The notes below the pieces were generated by a model. That model made no database searches, was not told where the DNA came from, and worked only from the letters and a program-made list of their open reading frames with translations. The position numbers and the translations under genes were made by a program. Below, piece by piece: positions 20,752-29,978 of a DNA stretch of 64,000 nucleotides. Origin of the DNA: Actinokineospora sp. NBRC 105648 (lineage in GTDB: Bacteria > Actinomycetota > Actinomycetes > Mycobacteriales > Pseudonocardiaceae); assembly GCF_030269645.1 (NCBI RefSeq), contig NZ_BSTR01000009.1, forward strand, positions 62,001 to 126,000. Direction: 5' to 3'. Position 1 is the first letter of the stretch, and each line of letters opens with the position of its first letter.

Positions 20752-22329
20752 TCAGTCGCGCCAGCCGGTCAGCGTCTGGCCCTTGGCGATCTCGACCCGG
20801 AAGCCGATCCCGATCTCCACGGTCTGCCCGGCCGCGACGTCCAGCTTCCAGGTGACCTCGCCCAGGTCGGTGCGCTCGGCGGGTTCCGGGGTCAGGGTCA
20901 GCTCGCGCACCTCGACCGCCTCGCTGCGCGAGACCGGCACCTGGTCGACCACCGTGATCTTCGCCTGCCGAGGGCCGAAGTTGCCCACCTTGATCCGGTA
21001 GGCCGCCTCCTGCTTGCGCTTGCCGCCCAGCACGGCCTTGCTCGCCGAGCGCCGCACCAGCTCCCGCTCCACCCGCACCCGGTCGTCGATCCCGAGCGTC
21101 AGCTCGACCTCTTCGCCCGGTGCCCAGGACACCAGCTCGGTCACACCGACGAACTCGGCGTCGTGGAAGATCGACGCCCGCCCGGGCCGCAACGTGTGTT
21201 CAGAGGTGTTGGTGACGGTCGCGCGAAGGTACGCCTCGGGCCCACGAAGGGGCACCGTGACGTGGTCTACGTCCGCCGGTAGCTCTACCGAGGCCACGGT
21301 AGTGCGGTGCGACGTACCGTCCGAGGGCACAGCTACCGGGCGCGAGGGCTGGTAGGTCGTCGCGGACACCCCGTGCTCCGCCACCGCGAACGACTCCGCG
21401 ATGGGCGCGGACTGGGGCGAGTAACCGGCGGGCGCGGCAGCCATCGGCATCGGCGGCGGCCCACCGCCGTAGGCGGAGTCCATCGCCCCCCGCGCGGCCA
21501 TCTTCGGCGCGACGGGCCGCTGCACGTCCAGGTACCACGGGTCCAGCTCGGGCACCTCCACGCTGTTGGCAGGCCGCGCCGTGGACAGCCGCAGGTCGCA
21601 CTCGGGCCAGTCTTCACCGCTGTGCTGCGCTACCAGGCCGTACCAGGTGAGCGTCAGCGCGGACCCGGCCAAGCGGATGTCGTAGCGCGACTCCCAGCTC
21701 GCGGCGTCGACCAGGTAGGAGACCTCCAGCTCGACCGCGCCCGCCTCGGACACCGCCAGGTCAACCGCGATCGCGGTGCTGTCGGGCGTGCCGTAGGCGT
21801 CCCGGTCGTTGATCCGCCGGTCCACCTCGTCGAGCTCCTGGGCGGTCGTGCGCTGGGCCTCGAGCAGCTCACGGCGCGCGGTCAGCACCTCGCCGAGCTG
21901 GCCCGCCAGCGCGTCGGCCACGGTCGCCACGCGCGCGGGGTCGGCCTCGTCCTTGGCCAGGGCCTGGGCGAAGGTGCCGCCGGAGCGCCGGGCCAGGGTG
22001 TTGATCAGCTCGATCCTGGCCTCCAGCACGCTGTGCCGGTCGGCCAACTCCTGGAGCACCGCGCGCAGCGCGTCCCGGCGCTCCTCCAGTCCGGCCAGCG
22101 CGGCGTCCGGGGTGCGCGGGTTGCGCTCGGGCACCACGTCGACCCCCAGCACGGTGGCGGGCCCGCGCCCGCTCACCCGCACCGAGTCCGCGTGCAGGTG
22201 CGGTGGCAGACCACCGACCAGGACCCGCTGCTCACCCGGTGCGGCGTCGAGGGCGCCGCGGCGGGTGACCCGGGCCTGTCCGGGGTAGACGGTCACGGCG
22301 ACGATCGGGGCATCAACTCGACTGGTCAC
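20752..22329 (-). CDS. DUF4139/DUF4140 protein (MuiA-like)
   Basis: 525 residues from GTG 22329, which follows TAGCCT by six bases (probably leaderless). The N-terminal DUF4140 part (VTVYPGQARVTRRGAL, EQRVLVGGLPPHLHADSVRVSG) is followed by a long coiled coil (about 80-200, ELADRHSVLEARIELIN) and the C-terminal DUF4139 beta domain (SYLVDAASWESRYDIRLAG, LSTARPANSVEVPELDPWYLD, LGEVTWKLDVAAGQTVEI). A Gly/Pro/Met-rich insert splits the DUF4139 domain. Function unknown. It lies 13 bp behind adenosine deaminase on the same strand, but its own promoter makes co-transcription with other genes uncertain. Confidence 0.9.
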   Translation of the reverse strand: MTSRVDAPIVAVTVYPGQARVTRRGALDAAPGEQRVLVGGLPPHLHADSVRVSGRGPATVLGVDVVPERNPRTPDAALAGLEERRDALRAVLQELADRHSVLEARIELINTLARRSGGTFAQALAKDEADPARVATVADALAGQLGEVLTARRELLEAQRTTAQELDEVDRRINDRDAYGTPDSTAIAVDLAVSEAGAVELEVSYLVDAASWESRYDIRLAGSALTLTWYGLVAQHSGEDWPECDLRLSTARPANSVEVPELDPWYLDVQRPVAPKMAARGAMDSAYGGGPPPMPMAAAPAGYSPQSAPIAESFAVAEHGVSATTYQPSRPVAVPSDGTSHRTTVASVELPADVDHVTVPLRGPEAYLRATVTNTSEHTLRPGRASIFHDAEFVGVTELVSWAPGEEVELTLGIDDRVRVERELVRRSASKAVLGGKRKQEAAYRIKVGNFGPRQAKITVVDQVPVSRSEAVEVRELTLTPEPAERTDLGEVTWKLDVAAGQTVEIGIGFRVEIAKGQTLTGWRD

Positions 22330-22342
22330 GCCGCGAGGCTAC

Positions 22343-23350
22343 TCATCCAGCGCGTTCGACGGCGTGGATGCGGCCGAGCAGGTCGTCCTTGAGCTCTTGT
22401 CCGCAGAACGCGGCGCGCACGCCCGTCCGGGCGATGTCGGCCAGCTCGCCCCTGCTGAGGCCGAACAGCTCGTGGCAGAGCAGGTACTCGCGGTCGAGGT
22501 CGGTGTGGAACATGCCGGGGTCATCCGTGGCCAGGGTGACCGGCACACCCGCCTCGAGCAGGCGCGGCAGTGGGTGGTCGGTGAGGTCGGGCACGGCGCG
22601 GGTGCACTGGTTCGACGTCGGGCACACCTCCAACGGGATGTTGTGCTCGGCCAGATGGCGCAGCAGCAAGGGATCCTGGACAGCGCTAACGCCGTGACCG
22701 ATCCGCACGGCGTTCAACTCGCGTAGCGCCGCCCAGATCTCTTCGGGCCCCACGGTTTCCCCCGCGTGGGGGACTGCGTGCAGGCCAGCGCTGGCTGCCA
22801 AGTCGAACGAGCGCCGGAAAGCCGCCCTTGACACCCCGAGTTCCATACCGCCGAGCCCGAAACCAACGCTGCCCTCTGGCCGGTGTCGCAAGACCCAGTC
22901 GATGGTGCCCTCGCGGCTGGGCGGTTCAAGACCGCCTGGGATGTCGTAGATCCAGGCAAGCGCCACGCCGTGCTCATCGAGTGCCCTCTTACGGCCTACC
23001 GTGAGCGCTTCAGTCAGCTCTTCCGGATCAATACCGGTGGATAGATGGCCAAATGGCGTAACGGTGATTTCGGCGTAAGAGGCATTGGCCGCTGCAAGAC
23101 CCGCTGCTGCGCCCAAGACGAGCGTGGTCACATCCGCGCCGGTCTTGACCAGTTTGTTCACCGTGCCGTAGACGGTGATGAAGTGCAGGAAGTCGGTGAA
23201 GTCGTAGAACCGCGCGAGCTCGTCGCGGTCGGTGGGCACGCCGTGCTCGGGGTGGCGGCGGGCGAGTTCCAATACGGTGTCGAGCGTGGCGGAACCGACC
23301 AGGTGCAGGTGCAGTTCGACCTTGGGCAGGGCGCGGACGTACTCGATCAC
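22343..23350 (-). CDS. add: Adenosine deaminase
   Basis: 335 residues from GTG 23350 with GAGAGG eight bases upstream. It turns adenosine or deoxyadenosine into inosine plus ammonia. Metal and catalytic residues are visible: VELHLHLVG (His14, His16), HAGET with the catalytic Glu and its His, RIGHGVSA, and TLATDDPGMF with the Asp pair. Some relatives act on other purines or on adenine, but the HAGET and TDDP motifs fit adenosine deaminase. A short leaderless ORF lies 48 bp upstream on the same strand and may belong to its mRNA leader. Confidence 0.92.
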   Translation of the reverse strand: MIEYVRALPKVELHLHLVGSATLDTVLELARRHPEHGVPTDRDELARFYDFTDFLHFITVYGTVNKLVKTGADVTTLVLGAAAGLAAANASYAEITVTPFGHLSTGIDPEELTEALTVGRKRALDEHGVALAWIYDIPGGLEPPSREGTIDWVLRHRPEGSVGFGLGGMELGVSRAAFRRSFDLAASAGLHAVPHAGETVGPEEIWAALRELNAVRIGHGVSAVQDPLLLRHLAEHNIPLEVCPTSNQCTRAVPDLTDHPLPRLLEAGVPVTLATDDPGMFHTDLDREYLLCHELFGLSRGELADIARTGVRAAFCGQELKDDLLGRIHAVERAG

Positions 23351-23398
23351 GGCGTGGACCTCTCGGCTGGGGTGTGCGGGCGCGGGGAACCGCGCGCG

Positions 23399-23476
23399 TC
23401 ACCAGGCGAGGTCACCGCGCTGGTGGTCCTCCCCGTAGAGGGGCAGCGGCACCAGCCAGCCGAGGATCACGGACAC
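23399..23476 (-). CDS. Putative 25-codon leaderless ORF upstream of add
   Basis: GTG 23476 to TGA 23399 encodes VSVILGWLVPLPLYGEDHQ and six more residues. Nearly every codon ends in G or C, as in real genes here. The start follows a promoter by exactly seven bases. The peptide has a hydrophobic first half and a charged end. It resembles no family I know. It could be a leader peptide for the adenosine deaminase mRNA or a small membrane peptide. Confidence 0.45.
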   Translation of the reverse strand: MSVILGWLVPLPLYGEDHQRGDLAW

Positions 23477-23483
23477 GCGCCCG

Positions 23484-23512
23484 AGTCTGGCCCAGCCCCG
23501 CGGGAGCGTCAA
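23484..23512 (-). promoter_or_regulatory. Promoter of the short ORF and add
   Basis: On the minus strand TTGACG (23512-23507), a 17-base spacer and CAGACT (23489-23484) form a good housekeeping promoter, seven bases before GTG 23476. Confidence 0.6.
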
Positions 23513-23618
23513 GCAGGCACGTCATTGTCTGCTGTGGACAGTCGGATCGGCCCTTGACACCGCCCCGACGCGGGCGCAAGGGTGCGGGCAAGTCCCCGTC
23601 GATCCCCATGGAGCACCA

Positions 23619-25421
23619 ATGAGACGTGCGCGACCCGCCGTCATCTCCTTGCTCGCCGCCTTGCTCGTCGTGCCGCTGGCCACCACCCCGGCGGCCGCCG
23701 AGCCGGACCCGCCCGCCCCCGTCTTCGTCGACGGCCAGGCGCAGCCGGTCTTCAGCCCCACCGACGTCGTGCGCGAGTCGCTGTGGGTCAACGCCCCGGT
23801 CGACAGCGACAACGACGGCCGCGACGACCTCGTCCACGTCGAGGTCGTGCGCCCGCGCGCGACCGAGCAAGGCCTCAAGGTCCCGGTCGTCTACCAGGCC
23901 AGCCCGTACTACGCGGGCGGCAACGACGTGCCCAACCACGACGTCGACGTCGAGCTGAACGTGCCGAACGCGCGCTCCGGGGCCAAGGTCTCGCGGGTGG
24001 GCCTGGGGCCCAACCCGGCGATCACCTGGCGCTACGAGCAGTACTTCACCGCGCGCGGCTTCGCGGTGGTCTACGCCGAGTCCCTCGGCTCCGGCCTGTC
24101 CACCGGGTGCCCGACCAGCGGTGGCCGCAACGAGACCATCGGCGCCCGCTCGGTCATCGACTGGCTCAACGGCCGCGCGCGCGGCCAGGACGCCGCGGGC
24201 GCGACCGTCGGCGCGAGCTGGACCACCGGCAAGGTCGGCATGATGGGCGTGTCTTACAACGGCACCCTGCCCAACGCCGTTGCCACTACCGGTGTGCGGG
24301 GCTTGGAGACGATCGTGCCGATCGCCGCCATCTCAAGCTGGTACGACTACTACCGCGCCGACGGTGCCGTCGTCGCCCCGGGGACCTACCAGGGTGAGGA
24401 CCTCGACGTGCTCGCCGAGTACGTGCACACCCGCGCGGACCGTGCGCCGTGTGCCCCGGTTATCGCCGACATCGCGGTCAAGCAGGACCGCGTCACCGGT
24501 GACTACAGCCAGTTCTGGGACGAGCGCAACTACCTCAACGACGTCAGCAAGGTCCGCGCGTCCGTGCTCGCCGTGCACGGGCTCAACGACTGGAACGTCA
24601 AGATGACGCACGTGGCGCAGTGGTACGACGCGCTCAAGCGCCAGGGCGTCGAGCACAAGATCTGGCTGCACCAGTCCGGCCACGCCGACCCGTACTCCCT
24701 GCGCCGGGACGAGTGGCTGGTCACGCTGAACAAGTGGATGTCGCACTACCTCTACGGGGTGGCCAACGGCGCGCAGGACGGTCCGCGCCTGACGATCCAG
24801 CGCGAGGACAAGTCGTGGACCGACGAGCCCGAGTGGCCCGCTCCCGGTGCCGCGCAGGCGACGCTCTACCCCGGGGCGGGCGGCGCGTCCACCGGCGGTC
24901 TCACCATCTGGCGGCCGGACCGGCGGGTGGTCGAATCGCTCACCGACGACGCCACGAAGCTCGCGTCCGCGCTCGCTTCCGCGCCCTCTTCGCCGAACCG
25001 GCTCTCCTACCTCACCCGCCCCGCGAGCACTTCCCTGCGGATCAGCGGCAAGGCTGAGGCGTACCTGCGCTTGTCGTTCAGCCGCCCGGCGGCGAACGTC
25101 ACCGCGCTCTTGGTCGACCGCGCGCCGGACGGCTCGATCTCGATCGTGACCCGCGGCTGGACCGACCCGCAGAACCGCAAGAACATCAGCCGCACCGAGC
25201 CGATCCAGCCGGGCAAGGCCTACGACCTGCGGGTCGACCTGGTGCCGGACGACTACGTGCTGCAGGCCGGCCACCAGTTCGGCCTGGTCGTGCTGTCCAG
25301 CGACAACGAGTACACGCTGCGCCCCGCGCCCGGCGCCGGGGTCTCGGTGGACCTCAAGGGCAGCAACCTGACCCTCCCGGTCGTCGGCGGTCTCGACGCC
25401 CTCAAGGTCGCGGTGGGCTAG
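23619..25421 (+). CDS. Secreted Xaa-Pro dipeptidyl-peptidase (CocE/NonD family)
   Basis: 600 residues from ATG 23619. A signal peptide (1-28, ending PAAAEP) sends it out of the cell. The hydrolase domain has the nucleophile Ser in MMGVSYNGTLPNAVA near 211, a probable acid in VHGLNDWNVK and the base His in HQSGHADPY. The C-terminal jelly-roll domain (about 390-600, LTYLTRPASTSL-like strands and VSVDLKGSNLTLPV) is typical of X-Pro peptidases and cocaine-esterase relatives. It should remove X-Pro dipeptides from external peptides. Confidence 0.9.
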   Translation: MRRARPAVISLLAALLVVPLATTPAAAEPDPPAPVFVDGQAQPVFSPTDVVRESLWVNAPVDSDNDGRDDLVHVEVVRPRATEQGLKVPVVYQASPYYAGGNDVPNHDVDVELNVPNARSGAKVSRVGLGPNPAITWRYEQYFTARGFAVVYAESLGSGLSTGCPTSGGRNETIGARSVIDWLNGRARGQDAAGATVGASWTTGKVGMMGVSYNGTLPNAVATTGVRGLETIVPIAAISSWYDYYRADGAVVAPGTYQGEDLDVLAEYVHTRADRAPCAPVIADIAVKQDRVTGDYSQFWDERNYLNDVSKVRASVLAVHGLNDWNVKMTHVAQWYDALKRQGVEHKIWLHQSGHADPYSLRRDEWLVTLNKWMSHYLYGVANGAQDGPRLTIQREDKSWTDEPEWPAPGAAQATLYPGAGGASTGGLTIWRPDRRVVESLTDDATKLASALASAPSSPNRLSYLTRPASTSLRISGKAEAYLRLSFSRPAANVTALLVDRAPDGSISIVTRGWTDPQNRKNISRTEPIQPGKAYDLRVDLVPDDYVLQAGHQFGLVVLSSDNEYTLRPAPGAGVSVDLKGSNLTLPVVGGLDALKVAVG

Positions 25422-25436
25422 TCAGGCTGTGCCATA

Positions 25437-25456
25437 GGGGGATTGTGAAATCCCCC
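25437..25456 (+). terminator. Terminator hairpin after the X-Pro peptidase
   Basis: GGGGGATT and AATCCCCC form a perfect 8-bp stem with a GTGA loop, 15 bases behind the stop. Confidence 0.75.
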
Positions 25457-25683
25457 GCCCGCGTGCGGGCACTACCGCCGTCGCGGCGGCTCTCCTCGTC
25501 ACCGGCGAGGAGGCCACCGCGGCGGCGGTCCCATGTCGACCACCGCGGTCGGCCCTCATGCCAAACCCGCCCAAGGTACGCCCCCGCAACGCATCCGTCA
25601 CACCTCCATCCACAAAGGCCCCACCGCTCCCCAGTTCCCAACTCCCACTTTCGCGCCCACCCCGCCCGCCCGACAGTGGACCC
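25457..25683. other. Non-coding stretch upstream of the DUF4192 gene
   Basis: No gene seen. A long imperfect hairpin can form between 25476-25486 and 25517-25527 with an inner CTCCTCG/CGAGGAG stem. The last bases hold GACAGT six bases before ATG 25684, compatible with a leaderless start. Confidence 0.35.
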
Positions 25684-27441
25684 ATGACCGCGACCGACCT
25701 CCACCACGGCGACGACCTCGTCGCCGCCGTCCCCTACCTCATCGGCTACCACCCGCTCGAGTCCCTGGTGATCCTGACCCTGCGCGCGGACGACGACGTG
25801 TCCATCGGCCCCGTCGTGCGCGCCGACCTGCCGGAACCGGGCGAGGACCACGGACTCGCCCGGCACGTGGCGACCATCGTCGCCGACCACGGCGTGCACA
25901 CCGCGCTGATCGTGGTGATCACGGGCAAGACGCTGGCGCACAGACCGTTCGTCGACCTGGTGACCTCGATGCTGGCCGAGGCCGACGTCGAGGTCGCCCA
26001 CGCGCTCTGGACACCGTCGGTGGACCGGGGGCAACCCTGGCTCTGCTACCACGACCCGGCCTGCGCGGGCCGGGTCGCCGACCCGGACACCTCGGAGATC
26101 GCCGCCGCGTTCACCGTGGCGGGCGTGGTCAAGTACCCCAGCCGCCAGGCCATGGCGGCCAACCTGGCGCCCGACCCGCCCGCGGCCATCGCCCACCGGA
26201 CCGCCCTGATCAACACCCGGGTGGCCGCGCTGCTCGACGACTGCCCACCCCTGACGGTCGAGCAAGAGCTCGCCTTCATCGACACGATCATCACCGACTT
26301 TCACACCCGCATGGAAACCGAGATATCCACAAAGGACGGAATCATCGCGGTACCCCCGCGCCCCACCACGTCCCCCGCACCGGATCCCGGCCCGCCCACC
26401 CCGCCGCCCACCGCTGCGACTCCCTCGCGGTCCACTGTGTCCATGCCGACCACCGCGGGCACGGAGACGCCCCTTCGGCCCACCGAGTCGCTCGCGGGCG
26501 GATCACCTGGTGCGCCCATCTCCGGCTCACCCGCGCCATCGACCGTCGGCGCGGAATCGCCTGCCCAGGCTGGCGATTCGCTTGTTCTCGAACCGCCCGG
26601 GCCTGCTCTTCCGAGCACTGCGGCACCCGCCGCCGGCGCGGAATCACCCGCCACAAACGGTGATTCACCTGCCCCGGCACCGCCCAGCGGCACCCCTGCC
26701 AACGGCGAAGCCAGTTCGCCCACGACCACTCGTCATCCAGCCGAGGCCCTCTCGAACGCGCGGAGACCCGCGACCTCGACACCCGAGCTGTCCCGATCTC
26801 ACTCCCGATCAAGCGGCCCGCCCGGCCCGCCCGGCCCGCCCGGCCCGCCCGGCCCGCCCGGCCCGCCCGGCCCGGCCGGGTCCGCCACGGCACCTGCCCT
26901 CGGGTCGGCCCCTCGCGCTGACCCGCCCAGCACCGCCGAGATCGACACTTTCGGTGTGCGGCGCGACGAGTACTCCGCCGACCTGCCCGACGCCGAGTTC
27001 AACCGCCGCCTGATCGAGGCCGCCGCGACGCACCCGTCCGGCCCGGCCAGCCGGGACGGCGTGCCACTCCCGGACCTCACCGACGAGCAGATCGCCGACC
27101 TCGCTGTCGCCCTCAGCAACGCCGACGTCCGCGGTGAGTGCCTCACCTACGCGCTCACCGACAAGGACACCGCCGCCGCACGCCTGTGGACCCGACTGGT
27201 CCGAGCCCTGCCCGCCCCGGAACGCGCCGAGCCCGCCTGCCTGCTGGCCGTGAGTTCCTACCTGGGCGGCAACGGTGTCATGGCGCGGATCGCCCTGGAC
27301 GTGGCCATCGAGGCCAACCCCGCCCACTCCCTGGCCGCGCTGCTCACCGCCGCTGTCCAGCAGGGCATCCCGATAGCCGAACTACGCGACCTCATCGCCC
27401 GCGCCGCCACCGAGGCCCAACACGACGAGAACGCCCCATGA
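25684..27441 (+). CDS. DUF4192 protein with Pro-rich linker and Gly-Pro-Pro repeat
   Basis: 585 residues from ATG 25684. Residues 1-210 form the first DUF4192 block (DDLVAAVPYLIGYHPLESLVILTL), and the second block lies at about 425-580 (VALSNADVRGECLTYALTDKDTAAARLWTRL, VSSYLGGNGVMARIALDVA, SLAALLTAAVQQGIP). Between them is an unusually long low-complexity linker rich in Pro, Ala, Ser and Thr, with related GAESPA...GDS repeats and six perfect Gly-Pro-Pro triplets near residue 378. DUF4192 proteins are common in actinobacteria and have no known function. The linker looks like a recent expansion. Confidence 0.88.
   Translation: MTATDLHHGDDLVAAVPYLIGYHPLESLVILTLRADDDVSIGPVVRADLPEPGEDHGLARHVATIVADHGVHTALIVVITGKTLAHRPFVDLVTSMLAEADVEVAHALWTPSVDRGQPWLCYHDPACAGRVADPDTSEIAAAFTVAGVVKYPSRQAMAANLAPDPPAAIAHRTALINTRVAALLDDCPPLTVEQELAFIDTIITDFHTRMETEISTKDGIIAVPPRPTTSPAPDPGPPTPPPTAATPSRSTVSMPTTAGTETPLRPTESLAGGSPGAPISGSPAPSTVGAESPAQAGDSLVLEPPGPALPSTAAPAAGAESPATNGDSPAPAPPSGTPANGEASSPTTTRHPAEALSNARRPATSTPELSRSHSRSSGPPGPPGPPGPPGPPGPPGPAGSATAPALGSAPRADPPSTAEIDTFGVRRDEYSADLPDAEFNRRLIEAAATHPSGPASRDGVPLPDLTDEQIADLAVALSNADVRGECLTYALTDKDTAAARLWTRLVRALPAPERAEPACLLAVSSYLGGNGVMARIALDVAIEANPAHSLAALLTAAVQQGIPIAELRDLIARAATEAQHDENAP
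26815..26877 (+). repeat. 9-bp tandem repeat encoding Gly-Pro-Pro
   Basis: Six perfect copies of GGCCCGCCC (26815-26868) and a degenerate seventh. In frame they encode (Gly-Pro-Pro)6-Gly-Pro-Ala, a collagen-like tract. Slippage could change the copy number. Confidence 0.9.
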
Positions 27442-27640
27442 CCACGTCGCCCACAGCCACACCACTCGGTGCGAGCACGCGTTCCCGCCCGGTGGCGGTG
27501 CCGCACCCGTGCGCACCATGACCGCCGCGGTGGCGATGCGCCGCGAGTACGACATCGAAGCGCTGGGCGACCTGCGCTCGGCCGTAGACGAGGCTTGCAC
27601 GCTCCTGGTGCGGCGGGCACTGCCGTTCACCGCGCTGACG
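27438..27640 (+). pseudogene. Remnant of an RsbW-type anti-sigma factor
   Basis: The frame through 27509 reads PVRTMTAAVAMRREYDIEAL and then GDLRSAVDEACTLLVRRALP. This is the N-box region of actinobacterial RsbW-like anti-sigma kinases (typically DLRLAVDEACTLLVR). Only about 45 residues can be aligned; the nucleotide-binding G boxes are absent, and upstream the frame does not join a proper N-terminus. A 27-codon ORF starting at ATG 27438 (ATGA overlap with the DUF4192 gene) is in another frame. I read this as a truncated, frameshifted gene. Confidence 0.6.
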
Positions 27641-27820
27641 GTGGCGAGGCTCGGGCCCGCAGAGCAGGCATCGCGACTTGGTCCAGCCGGCACCCGCGCA
27701 TCGCGCGAACGTCAGCGGGAGCCAGTCCGGCGGGCCGCACACGATCACCAACTGTCCGGCAACTCGGGAGGCGTCCAGAGGCTTCACAGTCTGGCGGCCA
27801 TAAGACGCTGCACCCGATCG
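27641..27820. other. Unassigned stretch before galE
   Basis: No confident gene. A minus-strand frame from GTG 27787 starts MKPLDASRVAGQLVIVCGPP but soon becomes Arg- and Cys-rich and is not supported. The stretch is probably further decayed DNA next to the anti-sigma remnant. Confidence 0.35.
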
Positions 27821-28777
27821 TCAGGCGCGGCTGCGGGTGAACTCCCAGGCGTCCGCGACGATCGTGCGCAGGTCGGTGCGCTCGGGGGTCCAGCCCAGGT
27901 GCTCGGTGGCGGCCTCGGCCGAGGCGACCAGCACCGCCGGGTCGCCCGCGCGGCGCGGGGCGAAGTCGGCTGGGATCTCGTGGCCGGTGACCTCGCGGCA
28001 GGCTTGCACGACCTCGCGGTTGGAGAAGCCGGTGCCGGTGCCCAGGTTGTAGATCTGGTGCTCGCCCTTGGCCGCGTGCTCCAGCGCCAGCAGGTGCGCC
28101 TCGGCGAGGTCGGCCACGTGGATGTAGTCGCGCACGCAGGTTCCGTCGGCGGTCGGGTAGTCCTCGCCGTAGATGGAGATCTTGTCGCGGGTGCCCAGGG
28201 CGACCTGCAGGACGATCGGGATCAGGTGGGTCTCGGTGGTGTGCCGCTCCCCGAAGCGTCCGTAGGCGCCCGCCACGTTGAAGTACCGCAGGCTGACCGC
28301 GGCGAGGCCGTGGGCCTTGGCGTAGGAGGTGATCGCGTGGTCGATGGCGAGCTTGCTGGCGCCGTAGGTGTTGGTGGGCCGGGTCGGCGCCGTCTCCACG
28401 ATCGGCACCACCTCGGGCTCGCCGTAGGTGGCCGCCGTGGAGGAGAACACCAGCCGCGGGGTGCCGGTGTCGCGCATCGCGTCGAGCAGGCGCAGGGAGG
28501 TGAGGACATTGCCCGACCAGTACTTCGACGGGTCCACCATGGACTCGCCGACCAGTGACTTCGCCGCGAAGTGCAGGACCCCGTCGAAGCCCTCGGCCAG
28601 CAGCGGGGCCGCCGCCTCGGCGATGTCGGCCTCGACGAACCGCGCGCCCTCGGGCACGGCGTCCGCGTGGCCGGTGGTCAGGTCGTCGACCACGACGACG
28701 TCGTGGCCGGTCTCCACGAGTCGGGCCGCGCACACGCTGCCGACATATCCCGCCCCGCCCGTGACGAGCAGCTTCAT
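27821..28777 (-). CDS. galE: UDP-glucose 4-epimerase
   Basis: 318 residues from ATG 28777. It interconverts UDP-glucose and UDP-galactose with bound NAD. The NAD loop is GGAGYVGS at the N-terminus, the catalytic Ser is in SSTAATYG, and the Tyr-Lys pair is in [24 protein letters not shown] and the C-terminal substrate region are complete. Last gene of a minus-strand cluster ideR-galK-galE; 25 bp behind galK. Confidence 0.96.
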   Translation of the reverse strand: MKLLVTGGAGYVGSVCAARLVETGHDVVVVDDLTTGHADAVPEGARFVEADIAEAAAPLLAEGFDGVLHFAAKSLVGESMVDPSKYWSGNVLTSLRLLDAMRDTGTPRLVFSSTAATYGEPEVVPIVETAPTRPTNTYGASKLAIDHAITSYAKAHGLAAVSLRYFNVAGAYGRFGERHTTETHLIPIVLQVALGTRDKISIYGEDYPTADGTCVRDYIHVADLAEAHLLALEHAAKGEHQIYNLGTGTGFSNREVVQACREVTGHEIPADFAPRRAGDPAVLVASAEAATEHLGWTPERTDLRTIVADAWEFTRSRA

Positions 28778-28802
28778 CGTGGTCCTCCTGCTGTTCCTGT
28801 GG

Positions 28803-29978
28803 TCAGTGGTCGCGCCCCGCCCCCGCCGACGGCACCGCGGCGAACAGCCGGGGCGTGGTCAGCGAGCGTTCCGCGTACGCGGCGAGCACCGCGGCCCGCA
28901 CGTCGCCGTGGGCGCCGGTGGGCACCAGGGCGATCGCGGAGCCGCCGAAGCCGCCGCCGGTCATCCTGGCACCCAGCGCGCCCGCGCCGACAGCCGCGTC
29001 CACCGCGATGTCGAGTTCCAGGCACGACACCTGGTAGTCCGCGCGCAAGCTGGCGTGCGAGGCGGCCATGTCGTCGCCGATGTCGGCCACCCGACCCGCG
29101 CGGAGGGCGGCGACGGTGCGCAGCACGCGGTCGTTCTCGGTGACCACGTGCCGAACCAGTGGCCGGAGGGCGTCGGGCAGCCTGTTCAGCGCGTCGGCGA
29201 GACCGTCGAGCGGTACGTCGCGCAACGCGGGCACACCCAGCAGGCGGGCGGCCTCCTCGCAGCCCTTCCGGCGCTCGCCGTAGGCCGAGTCGGCCAGCGA
29301 GTGGCGGGCCCGGGTGTCGATCACGAGCACCTCCAGGTCGGCCGCCGCCGGGTCGAAGGGCACCAGCTCGCGGACGCCCGAGCGGACGTCGAGGAAGAGC
29401 ACGTGCCCCTCGACGCAGCACAGCGACGCCGTCTGGTCCAGCAGACCGGTGGGCGCGCCCACGAAGTCGTTCTCCGAGCGCTGGACCCACCGGGCGACCT
29501 CGGCCAGGGTGGGCCCGGCGTGCTCGTCCGGCGCCACCCCCGCGAGGCCGAGCAGGGCGAGCGCGATGGCGCACTGGAGCGCGTGCGAGGACGACAGCCC
29601 CGCGCCCGCGGGGACGTCACCGACGATCACCAGGTCGGCGCCGCCGGTCACCCCCTGACCGCGCAGGACCCACGCCACGCCGGACGGGAACGCCGCCCAC
29701 CCGGTGACCGAGCCGGGCTCCAGGTCGGCGACCGCCACGGGGTCGGCGCGCTGGGGGACCCCGTCGTCGCCGACGGTGGTGACCACCAAGAGACCGTCGG
29801 CCCGGGGCGCCGCCGCCACCGCGATCCGGTACGGCAGCGCGAACGGGAGGACGAAGCCGTCGTTGTAGTCGGTGTGCTCACCGATCAGATTCACCCGACC
29901 GGGGGCCGACCACACCCCGGACGGGGCACGCTCGTGCAGCCGCTGGAACTGCTCGGCGGCCCGGTCGGCCTGGCTCAC
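28803..29978 (-). CDS. galK: Galactokinase
   Basis: 391 residues from GTG 29978, which overlaps the ideR stop as GTGA. It phosphorylates galactose at C1 with ATP. Seen: the GHMP signature [20 protein letters not shown] near residue 26, the phosphate loop [13 protein letters not shown] near 125 (His where Ala is more usual) and the motif 3 [13 protein letters not shown] near the C-terminus. With galE it covers two steps of the Leloir pathway; galT is not in the window. Confidence 0.95.
   Translation of the reverse strand: MSQADRAAEQFQRLHERAPSGVWSAPGRVNLIGEHTDYNDGFVLPFALPYRIAVAAAPRADGLLVVTTVGDDGVPQRADPVAVADLEPGSVTGWAAFPSGVAWVLRGQGVTGGADLVIVGDVPAGAGLSSSHALQCAIALALLGLAGVAPDEHAGPTLAEVARWVQRSENDFVGAPTGLLDQTASLCCVEGHVLFLDVRSGVRELVPFDPAAADLEVLVIDTRARHSLADSAYGERRKGCEEAARLLGVPALRDVPLDGLADALNRLPDALRPLVRHVVTENDRVLRTVAALRAGRVADIGDDMAASHASLRADYQVSCLELDIAVDAAVGAGALGARMTGGGFGGSAIALVPTGAHGDVRAAVLAAYAERSLTTPRLFAAVPSAGAGRDH

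Noticed and set aside
27387..27787. Minus-strand gene starting MKPLDASRVAG
   Set aside because: After about 25 residues the frame turns into Arg/Cys-rich noise over the anti-sigma remnant; no family match is evident.
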